In this document: positions 1 to 7,569 of the stretch, one piece after another
Numbering within the stretch: position 1 is the stretch's first letter
Layout: the number at the start of each line of letters is the position of its first letter
From: Phoronis australis
Lineage: Eukaryota > Phoronida > Phoronidae
DNA: 23,017 nucleotides
Reading direction: 5' to 3'
Assembly: GCA_002633005.1 (NCBI GenBank)
Contig: NMRA01000034.1
Span: 1,141,766-1,164,782 of the forward strand
Made by a program: the position numbers and the translations under genes
Notes under the pieces: model-generated
Seen by the model: only the letters and a program-made list of their open reading frames with translations
Database searches by the model: none
What the model was told of the DNA's origin: nothing

Positions 1-409
1 CGCGGGCGATTTGCCGAAGGATAATTCCTAGGTCGTCGCCAAACGCAGCATGAAGTCGCATTGGCGAACGCTGCAGATCGCCATATCGAGCATTGAATCG
101 ACTGCACCTGAAACGTTCTTGCTGGTCAAACAGTTGTCATATTTCTTGCTCACCACCATACTTTTTACTTGTGCTGCCGCTTTCTGACATCCAAACATTC
201 AGACGAGCTGACCGTCACGCGACCTCGTTATATTAAATCAGGGTCGTGGAGGATTCAAACGACTATGGTGACATGGAGGATGCACGTGAAATACTAAATC
301 ACGGAATTGAAGGAGGGTTAAGCAGTGAATAGGAAGGCTTCAGCATTTGAAGATGGTGGTGGTGGCGATGGTGGTGGTGGCGATGGTGGTGGTGGTGATG
401 AAAGCTTAC
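1..409 (-). other. SLC23 intron sequence (partial) at left edge
   Basis: The intron starts at the GTAAGC donor (404-409). Apart from the microsatellite near the donor I see nothing recognisable. No SLC23-like reading frame continues in any frame to the left edge. Confidence 0.7.
352..400. repeat. Microsatellite, 12-base unit GGTGGTGGCGAT
   Basis: About four imperfect copies of a 12-base unit made of GGT/GGC/GAT triplets. On the gene's strand it reads as CAC/CAT triplets and begins only a few bases after the splice donor of SLC23 exon h. Read through, it would code for a His run, but it is intronic. Confidence 0.9.
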
Positions 410-513
410 CTTTGTAATTCCAATCATTCCGATATTCTGAGAGTACGAAGTCGTTCCATTACCGGTTCCCCAAGCACCAGCCAGAAAGCAACCAAGGCCT
501 TCCGTACCTATAC
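410..513 (-). CDS. SLC23A1-like: SLC23 exon h: TM10 with NAT signature motif
   Basis: This exon has 104 nt. It completes a Gly codon (G|GT) after CTACTGAAG and ends in phase 0 at ACAAAG|GTAAGC. It encodes [20 protein letters not shown] and then [13 protein letters not shown]. The last ten residues fit the family signature [Q/E/P]-N-x-G-x4-T-[R/K/G]. The next expected exon (VGSRRV-like) is not present in the 409 bases to the left, so it lies outside the window. Confidence 0.95.
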
Positions 514-3500
514 CTTCAGTAGAAGAATTTGAAAGTTTTAATGGCACTTGGAAAAATATATGGCATTAAAAATCAGATGTACATGAAACGACAAACAAGT
601 GATGCTAACCTTTTCATCCAAATATCCTACATGAATAGCACTTTGGGCTGACGATCCTTGGTCAAATTGCTTATCATTCACTATTTTAATTATAGAGGAT
701 CCAATGGTTACATTTTCAGAAGGCGTTTTTGGTCACTTTGACTCATGGTTTCTCACGATAGATTTGAACCATTTTAGTTAGCATGCATTAGCATGAAATA
801 ACTGTCCAAAATCCTATGTTGAAAAGAGATTGGGCAACGTGACCAGTTCGCTTGCCGCGAAATTGGCCGCAATCGTCAAACACACCATACAGTTGTAGGC
901 AATTGCATCGCCTGTAGACGCCATAGACTACTGACATTGTCGTTCTCTAGTTAATTAGACCCTTGCAGTGGCGGATCTAGGATACCATAAGGGGGGGGCA
1001 AGATGTTGCCTTGGAGAATTGGGCAAAGCGCGATTGTATTCACAGGCGGCCCAAAACTTGCGGGGGCTGGCGAAGTGGACTGTCAAATTCTACCGGAGGA
1101 CTAAAAAAAATGGGAACACGATTCCGCTGCGCCCTCTTCACGCTATTGCTGCTGTTTATTTTCCTTGCATCCGCCTATGCCTTCATAAGCACACCGGGGA
1201 CGACATACAATGGTTTTTTAAATTTCAAAGATTTTAAATAGCATTGGTCGTGAAAAGTACACGTGGTTATAGGTCTTTCAATTTTTGAGCTACAACCTAT
1301 AACTTTGGAACAATGTTGCCAGTCTTCAGCTCTTCATTAATTCTGCACTTTGTGGAACATAACTGGGCGAATTACTAAACCACCAGGTAGCAGTTGGAAA
1401 TTGAGGTAAGCCAAGTGCCGTCGTACATTTTTGGCATGTCAGCTGGTGCGAGTAAACTTTGTTCATTTGCATGTGAATTTTCCAGATAAAAATGTTAGAA
1501 ACAGGTAACCAATTCATCACATCAGCAATTCGATCAGTGTTTGCATTGAGTGCTGACTATCACACAACGTCAAACTAGAGAACTGTTGTATCGTTTGATT
1601 AAAAATCAACTAACTCGGCTCAACATATCATTATGAGTAAGTAAAACATGGCAAGGTGGCCAAACGTATCAAAAGCATTTCCTTTCAACCCAACCTGGTA
1701 CTGTGGCGTCAAATTACGAACAAAACTCGTAGTAGAACTTTTTGTTTTGCCACGTGGAGCCATAAAATAAAAGCATGTGGCAACACTAACGCTCATGTGA
1801 CAACCTGATTTTTTCCGGAGTAAATCTTACGGTTTCCATCCAACACTCGAGGACATAAAACCTATGCGTCTTGTATTTAACTACACACAGAAAGCCCTTG
1901 GTGTAAACAATTACTACGGTATACCTCTGTTGACAGCGTGTACTGGAGGTGGCGGTGCTCCTGACAGGCGCGCACAAGCAAAGTAGTCTCCAACTGATTC
2001 GATCATAGATGCCAGGACACCTGCCAACATACCGAAAACTCCGGCAACTGTCACCGTCGGTGTACCCCATTGGCCAGGGTAAGGGAAGCGAATCCACGCG
2101 GCGTCTGTCAAAACAGACAGACGGGTGTCAGTGCGCGCTTTGTAACCCCATTCCGCTTTGTCTTCAGGAAGGACACCTGCCGCTGTAAGTATCGCACAAA
2201 TGGGCCACATCACGGCTACGGCTAGGATTACCTGAAATTATAAATCTTAACTGCTTTGGACCGCGACAGATTTGACCCCCCCAAATAAAAAAAACAAAAT
2301 CAGAATATGAGTGACAAAGCTTTGAGGTAAGCGTTTGGATTGAGAGCAGGCTTCAAATGAATTTGGAAACGGCTAATTGAATTAAAAAATCGGTCAATTT
2401 TTGTTCCAGTCGTCGTTAAAGAAGACCCCATTTCAACGCTCTGTCCTAAAGTAACTGGCTGCTCAGTTTTTAACTTGTAACAGCTTTCGCAATGCCTACC
2501 GTGTCGCGTCGCTTCAATATACTCACAGGGAACAGTTTGAAGATTGGTAACCTGACGTTTTTTCCACATGGAACACCAATGTTCTTCAAATACTGAGAGA
2601 AGAGTGTTATCACAACCATTGTTCTGCAAAGACGATCCGTTAAAATTCGTAGCATGAAAGTGAAATTCGGGTGTTAGTGACTCTCTGAAATTACATGTTG
2701 ATGCCTTTGACAGATGTTTTGGTCAAGTTACTTCAACTGTTATGCCAAAAACGAGTCAAATGGTGCGTTTCTCAAAGTTCCCTACTCAGGTATTAGGACT
2801 GTCCCGGATTACACAGCGACACTTGAATCTCGCTGTATTTACCCACAATGCCGTTAACTTCCTTCAGATGCATTTCTTGCCTCGTTTTTGCGCCATTGGA
2901 TTTTTTCATGTTATTTACTGTTGTCTGATTCTTTTCAAGTTTTTCTCGGCTGCATTATTCTATTGGTCTTTCCAATGGGATCGAAGTATTAGAGTTGTGC
3001 TGTGGGCTGCACCTCCGACGTGAGAAAGTTTGATAAACTTGACAAACATCCGTGAATGCATGACGTGAAATTTTTCGTCTTCTTGACATCAATGAGATGC
3101 ACGAAAATGTGCCTGATTTGCAAAACGAGGTCACACGCTTTCTTATCTCCGAGACAAAAAAGAGCTCTATCGCCGTGTAATCCGGGATGGCCCTGTAAGA
3201 CGCAAGTTTACTTTGATGAAAGATCTCAATCTAGTGGTTTCACAAATAACTCATCTCCATGCAACATGCAAAGCGGTCCACCCTACTTAAGAAGCAGTCG
3301 AAACTGTATGTGAACTATCCTTACTGAGCCAGTAGCTTTCGAGAAAATTCCTGAGAATAGAACAAGACTCCACTATACAAATTTCGCAGCTAACACATGT
3401 TGGCTCATAGGGTTTATCAGGCGATTTGGAACATCAGTTGTAAGGTCCGTTGTAGTGAACAAATTTTATCGTTCAAACAACGAGTTTTATAGTCCCCCAA

Positions 3501-6468
3501 AGGAATTACTATATTGTTACTACACTGGTTCAGTGTTTGATTTATCTTAACAATTGACAGTAAGTTTCCATACGTCAATGCGATCCACCAATGACCAGAG
3601 CAGAAGTTGGCAGCGGGAACAAATAAGGCCAGTCCAATTAGCGTAATGGTTGGAGTAATAGTCAGAGGTCCAATGTAGCGCAGCAGGAAGCCGATGACAC
3701 CAGAAAACCCGATAACTACTTCGAACAGCGACGATAACATGATCGCTCCTTGAAGCTGAAACCACAAGATCACCCGATGAGTCGACAGAATGCTAAAGGA
3801 TATACGGAAGTCAAATCGACGTTTATACAATATCTGACGAAAATTCCTTCAGTTGACACATTGGTGGATCACAAAAGAAGCTCTGACGACAAATTGGATA
3901 ACAGCTTACGGGGAACATGTCGTTTTATAAAGCTCAATTAAAACTGTATTTTACTATACTATTCTACTTCACAAAATCCACATAGTAAAACGTTTGCCTA
4001 GCATGTAATAAAGCATTTGCCAGAAAGCGATTGCAAACGACCCGCTTTGGTCGCCATCTTTAAAAGATGGCCAGAAGTCATAGGCTAACTCTAAGGGAAA
4101 TGTCTCTTCAGTACTCTATACTCTTCTGACCAACCTCTCTGAGCCTCGACTGCCAGACAGCCTTATGTTCATCAGATCCAGTTACCAACACCGTGCCGTT
4201 TGCAGTCAGTTCCAACCCATCACACAGTGAGCTCACGTTTCCAATAAAACCAAAACTTTTGTTGATCCCTAAACATATAAAAAATTCAACTGTTTATGGT
4301 GGTGCGAGACCATATCAACGGGGTTGAGCAATATTTACAAAACTGTTGAATTTAATCATGAATTCAATTTAAAAACGTGAAATGTTCATATTTAACATTA
4401 TACCAACCTGTCATTAATTGGATTGTGTGATTCTGTTTTGCAGTAAAATTTAGTAAAAAGAAAGTACATTCATAGCCTAACAACGATATCAATAAAATAT
4501 TCAAAACTTTATTTGATATATAATGTTCAAGATGGAATCTCAAACAGATGTTTCAATTTATTATTCGATTACGGCTCCGAGTCGGACATCAAATAAGTGA
4601 AACAAGTAAAGGAGAATGCCACCCGATTTAATTCGTTTTTTTACCGTCTTAATCGATCTATATCCACATCACCTCGTTTTCAGTCGATCTCACCTCACCG
4701 AGAGGTGTCGCGTTAACATTTGAGGAAGGTGAGTACACGACGCAGTGACTTCAGTGGTTCTTCAGCTGAGTGCGTGTCGAAATGCGTGTGTCGTATGGAA
4801 CAATGAAACTGCGAGGAAAGCGGGTATATCGTTTTTTCGATTTCATCGAGAACCCAAAATGTTTCGGAAGTGGCTCGCGTAAAGAATTAAAAGTACGCCG
4901 TTGATACCAAATATAAAACCGTGAAGTATCTTCATTGTTCTGTTTCAAAGTAATTTATTCTCAACTAACCAATGTTTATATAAAACTGACACAAAGTGTC
5001 TAAGTCTGTCTCAGTAGAAACAATTTTCAGTTAGATGTTGTCGATTAAAAAATGTGTGTGCTGAAAATATTCAAAGGTTAGCAAAATCACCCAAATAATT
5101 CAAAACCAATCCAAAGTGGTAAAAACATAGGTTCGAACCATATTTACCGCTTTGACATTCAAGATATAATTTAATCAATTCACGAACATTCTCTTACATG
5201 AATAAGGCATTACGATTAAAAGCTTTGCTGAAAGTTGCTAAACGATTTTGTTATACTGTGTGAAGGCTTAATAAACGTACCGCATCTTGGAGACAAGAGT
5301 TTCGGGCAACCTGGCTCCATGGTAGACAGAATTGCAAACGCGGGGGCGACAAAAGAAAACGACCCTCCTTGAACGATTGGCAGTCTAAAACAGAACGCAA
5401 AATCTAAAGCGCAGGTGCATAGCCTTGGAATGTCCAGAACAGCATTTCAAATTGCGTCTTATACCAATTACTTGTTGATTTCGCAGAGGTATATGTAGTA
5501 CATGTACATATATCAAAGAAATAGTTTGGGGCTTACAAAAGTGTAAGGCAAAAACATATTTCATTTGAAACTCAAATTTTGAATGAAAAAAGTCATGTAA
5601 CATTTATTGAACGTGCCTTTCGTCCAGTTTACCTGAACATTTTGAAGACACCAATGGCTATCAATTACACAACCGTTCTATCCGACTTAGGAATAACATT
5701 GTAAAACTTGCTCAGTAATTGGAAATCCACGGTTTAGAACATATTAAACAGACAATGAATTGCACTAAATATTATAAACATTACCTACAACCAAAGGTAG
5801 TTTGAATCAAAGTTACTACTCCTGATACAAAGAAGATGGTAGAAATGAGCTCGCTTTTGCCTATGTTATCTTCACCCACACACATGGGTGGTGCCAGAAG
5901 CAGAGGCACGCTCAATAACGCTCCAAACATAGTCAGGTAGTGCTGAAATGACCAAGGACAGTAGCTTGACAACAGATTTAGAACATTCGCAAGATTTTTT
6001 CTGACTTTTTGTCTGTTGAAGAATTTCTGAAAGTGTTATGTTAAATTCTTGCAACGTGTTTGCTTAAAGATAATAACATGTTGACCTACTTTTAAGAGCT
6101 TTAAAAAGTCCATAGATCACGAGACGAAGTCGCTGCAGAGCATTCAAGTAATCAGTGGGTTTGTTTTTTTACTATACCACAGTCTTCGACACTTATAAAC
6201 AATAAATGTGAACAGGGCTGGTCAAAGTAGTGAATACAAATTGAACACGAACATATAACTAATTAATTTCAGTTTCATGAAGTCTCCTCACCTGAAATCC
6301 CAGCAGAATGCACATGTGCCACGGTGGACAATCCTCCACTCCATATTGCAAATCGTTGAGGGCCAAGGACTTTTGTTTGACAACATGATTCTCAAGTTCT
6401 GTCGTTGGCAACTCGATTTCTCGTTGTTTCGCTGAAGTCGAATGATAGTCATCTTGTTGTTTATGTTT
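410..6468 (-). CDS. SLC23A1-like: SLC23-family nucleobase/ascorbate transporter, partial gene with eight exons
   Basis: Eight exons on the minus strand join in one frame: 6468-6292, 5942-5785, 5384-5281, 4268-4135, 3755-3574, 2623-2527, 2231-1925 and 513-410, giving 1263 nt or 421 codons. Introns have AG acceptors and GT donors, and all phases match. The product is a multi-pass membrane transporter of the SLC23/NAT/NCS2 family, whose animal members carry ascorbate (SVCT1/2, sodium-coupled) or nucleobases. Family hallmarks seen: the TM1 'QH' (residues 59-60, split by an intron), [50 protein letters not shown] (E362), [12 protein letters not shown] and the NAT signature [10 protein letters not shown] (412-421). 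Human SVCT1 is about 598 residues, so roughly the last third lies past the left edge. The initiator exon is not visible to the right of 6468. The Q of the NAT motif differs from the P of vertebrate SVCTs, so the substrate is open. Family assignment is very secure; orthology is not. Confidence 0.95.
514..1924 (-). other. SLC23 intron between exons g and h
   Basis: This intron is about 1.4 kb. Apart from the small transposon at 966-1179 nothing is recognisable. Short open frames inside it show no family resemblance and no consistent splice signals. Confidence 0.8.
966..1179. mobile_element. Short non-autonomous DNA transposon (CAGTGGCGGAT-type), degenerate
   Basis: The left end reads CAGTGGCGGATCTAGG, followed by a G-run typical of this element class. 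The right end reads CCTTGCATCCGCCTATG, the imperfect inverse complement. The flanks are ccttg on the left and ccttc on the right, matching in four of five bases and so compatible with a decayed 5-bp target-site duplication. No transposase is present. It lies inside an SLC23 intron. It resembles the clearer copy at 22852-23009. Confidence 0.6.
1925..2231 (-). CDS. SLC23A1-like: SLC23 exon g: TM7-TM9 with substrate-binding ESVGDY
   Basis: This is the longest exon seen, with 307 nt, phase 0 to phase 1. The acceptor is AATTTCAG and the donor is AACAGAG|GTATAC. It encodes a hydrophobic helix, a polar loop, [12 protein letters not shown], a small-residue helix ([16 protein letters not shown]) and [20 protein letters not shown]. 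The Glu of ESVGDY corresponds to the TM8 acidic residue that contacts substrate in crystallised NAT relatives (UraA, UapA). This is the most strongly conserved block of the protein. Confidence 0.97.
2527..2623 (-). CDS. SLC23A1-like: SLC23 exon f: TM6 region
   Basis: This exon has 97 nt. It completes a Thr codon (AC|A) after CTTTGCAG and ends in phase 0 at TTCCCT|GTGAGT. It encodes [18 protein letters not shown] and then a basic cytosolic segment with IFKLFP. The LFSQYL and K-FP elements are conserved across animal SLC23 proteins. Confidence 0.93.
2624..3573 (-). other. SLC23 intron between exons e and f
   Basis: About 950 bp. Open frames of up to about 90 codons occur on the plus strand (2742-3023, 3056-3313) but look like chance: mixed composition, no recognisable motif and a location inside a well-defined intron. 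Confidence 0.8.
3574..3755 (-). CDS. SLC23A1-like: SLC23 exon e: TM4-TM5 region
   Basis: This exon has 182 nt, phase 0 to phase 2. The acceptor is GTGGTTTCAG|CTTCAAGGAG and the donor is TTGAC|GTATGG. It encodes [19 protein letters not shown], then a helix ending in [20 protein letters not shown], and SGHWWIALT. The donor was chosen over nearby GTs because it restores the exact spacing between HW-I and FSQYL seen in human SVCT1. Confidence 0.95.
4135..4268 (-). CDS. SLC23A1-like: SLC23 exon d: glycosylated extracellular loop
   Basis: This exon has 134 nt, starts in phase 1 after TATATGTTTAG and ends in phase 0 at AGAGAG|GTTGGT. It was placed because the flanking exons demand an insert of exactly this phase, and because its end, VWQSRLRE, joins the next exon's LQGAIM just as vertebrate SVCTs read W..R-IRE-QGAIM. 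The loop is otherwise poorly conserved. It contains three N-glycosylation sequons (NKS, NVS, NGT), which fits the glycosylated extracellular loop known between TM3 and TM4 of SVCTs. The donor GTTGGT is weak, which lowers certainty slightly. Confidence 0.85.
4269..5280 (-). other. SLC23 intron between exons c and d
   Basis: About 1 kb of AT-rich sequence. I see no RNA gene, repeat or coding exon. Confidence 0.8.
5281..5384 (-). CDS. SLC23A1-like: SLC23 exon c: TM3 region
   Basis: This exon has 104 nt, completes an Arg codon from the previous exon (AG|A) and ends in phase 1 at TGCG|GTACGT. It encodes [20 protein letters not shown] followed by a Cys/Pro-containing turn ([10 protein letters not shown]). 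The LP-V-QGGSF and VPA/VAPA-type helix is a hallmark of the family. The acceptor has a strong pyrimidine run (TTCTGTTTTAG). Confidence 0.93.
5785..5942 (-). CDS. SLC23A1-like: SLC23 exon b: TM1-TM2 region
   Basis: This exon has 158 nt, starts in phase 0 after CATTTCAG and ends in phase 2 at TGTAG|GTAATG. It encodes [16 protein letters not shown] and then a second hydrophobic stretch, [18 protein letters not shown]. Both segments match the first transmembrane helices of SVCT-type proteins closely. The histidine at the first codon pairs with the last glutamine of the previous exon to form the conserved QH of the NAT family, which is important for transport in studied members. Confidence 0.95.
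6292..6468 (-). CDS. SLC23A1-like: SLC23 exon a: cytosolic N-terminal tail up to start of TM1
   Basis: This exon has 177 nt (59 codons, phase 0 to phase 0). It begins after a TACTTACAG acceptor and ends at a CAG|GTGAGG donor. It encodes a hydrophilic, Gln/Lys/Glu-rich tail (residues 1-38 or so) and then the family-typical [21 protein letters not shown] region, which leads into transmembrane helix 1. No ATG precedes the conserved part in frame, and an in-frame TGA lies just upstream of the acceptor, so the start codon must be in an earlier exon. I could not identify that exon in the rest of the window. Confidence 0.9.
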
Positions 6469-6601
6469 CTGTAAGTACCACAGGTCTCAAATTGATTTAA
6501 TGATTGCCTTAAAGTTTGAAACTGTGAGTAAATGCAATGGTCTTAGTCGTCGATGTCCCATAGAATGGGTCTATGGTTTCTTTTAGCGCCTCCTAGCGGT
6601 A

Positions 6602-7050
6602 TTGTTTCTAAATGACCTTAAGCAAAATTCGGATGATTTCCTCAACAGTTCTGCTCTAGCTTTTGAAATGCATTATGGGGCTGTTGTCGGGAATAGTACG
6701 CCATTTGTTTCCAGTGTACGTACGAATACACTGCGGCCTGACATCATTCTGTGGTCGGATATTCATCAATGTTTCGTGATTATAGAGCTTACGGTGCCTT
6801 GGGAGGAAGGATGCGAAGAGGCCCATGAGAGGAAGTTATCTAAGTATAGCAATTGGCGGAGACATGCAGAGCTCGAGGCTGGCGAACTTGGTTGTTTCCT
6901 GTAGAGGTGGGATGTAGAGGATTTTCTGCAAGATCTGTATGGTGGTTGCTGGAGAAGCTAGGTGTGCGAAGAAAGCTGCAGTGAGAAGACTGGGTGAGAC
7001 AGCTGAGAGGACATCTTGTTAGCTGTGGTACCGTCGGAATGAAGGAAGTT
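6602..7050 (+). pseudogene. Decayed retroelement-associated domain (RPDI...ELTVPWE type)
   Basis: The frame from 6602 encodes about 100 residues that include TLRPDIILWS, IIELTVPWEEGCEEAHERK and KYSNW. I recognise this pattern from the C-terminal parts of repetitive hypothetical proteins tied to reverse-transcriptase elements in fish, cnidarians and lancelets. The D...ExT layout looks like a PD-(D/E)XK nuclease-like fold; that is inference. A TAG follows at about 6902. Conserved text continues in another frame (VEVGCRGFSARSVW), then a one-base frame slip at about 6975 and a TAG at 7018-7020 where the family has Trp (SC-W-LW). It is clearly a relic. No reverse transcriptase is visible upstream; that side carries the SLC23 exons on the other strand. 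Confidence 0.65.
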
Positions 7051-7145
7051 GGAGGCCTCAGTGATGCACAGTGGGTTGGCCGCCACTGTGGACCCACCTG
7101 TGGAGACCGTTATGGTTTAGGGTCGAAACGAGTCAAGGAAGCTAG

Positions 7146-7217
7146 ATGTCATCTGACGACATCAAGCAACGCCTCCAACTAGTTAGTGTACGGCGGGTAG
7201 AAGAGAATCCAGGGCCC
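7146..7217 (+). pseudogene. Degenerate 2A-like peptide at start of a retroelement reading frame
   Basis: An ATG at 7146 opens a frame whose first 25 codons end in RRVEENPGPG. The canonical 2A ribosome-skipping core is D-[V/I]-E-x-N-P-G-P; here VEENPGP is intact but the leading Asp is Arg. 2A-like peptides near the N-terminus of open reading frames are known from non-LTR retrotransposons of sea urchins, lancelets and other animals, which fits the relic just upstream. Beyond the motif the frame leaves any recognisable protein and enters the TCGA-motif cluster, so the element is truncated. With the Asp replaced, skipping activity is unlikely. Confidence 0.5.
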
Positions 7218-7235
7218 GGTCTCCAATCTCCGTAC

Positions 7236-7492
7236 TCAGACTCGAATCATGCTCAAACTCACACTTCATACTCAACTCGAGTACAGACTCAGCTTTGGTG
7301 TATTCAATGTCATACTCGAAAAATCTGTACTCGAAATTTCGAGCACGTACTCAGTTTTCGAGTGTACTCGAACTGAAGTGTATCTCATCTATATTTCGAG
7401 TACGATTTTGAGTAAAAATTTGGAGTCTATGCTCAAATTTCAAGTTTGGTATGGCAGTGTGCTTGAAATCGTACTCGAAAATAAATACGAGC
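7236..7492. repeat. Cluster of TCGA-centred motifs (ACTCGAA / TTCGAGT)
   Basis: About 260 bases hold nine TCGA tetramers, mostly within ACTCGAA or its complement, plus many partial variants (ACTCAA, GAGTA). The copies occur in both orientations and are not evenly spaced. It reads as a decayed short-unit satellite or the core of a repeat. No coding sense is apparent. Confidence 0.6.
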
Positions 7493-7509
7493 CAGAGAAC
7501 AAAATATCN

Positions 7510-7569
7510 ATTTTGCTTGCGGCACCCAAGGGGGAGCGGGCCCGCTGCCCCTCTCTAAATCCGCCTATG
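7510..7569. mobile_element. Right end of a CAG..GGCGGAT-type small transposon
   Basis: The stretch with the G-run and CCCGCTGCCCCTCTCTAAAT, ending in CCGCCTATG, matches the right terminus of the element at 22852-23009. No matching left end is visible, and an ambiguous base lies at 7509, so the copy looks truncated or interrupted. Confidence 0.45.

Noticed and set aside
3056-3313. An 85-codon plus-strand frame
   Set aside because: It lies wholly inside a well-supported SLC23 intron on the opposite strand and has no domain.
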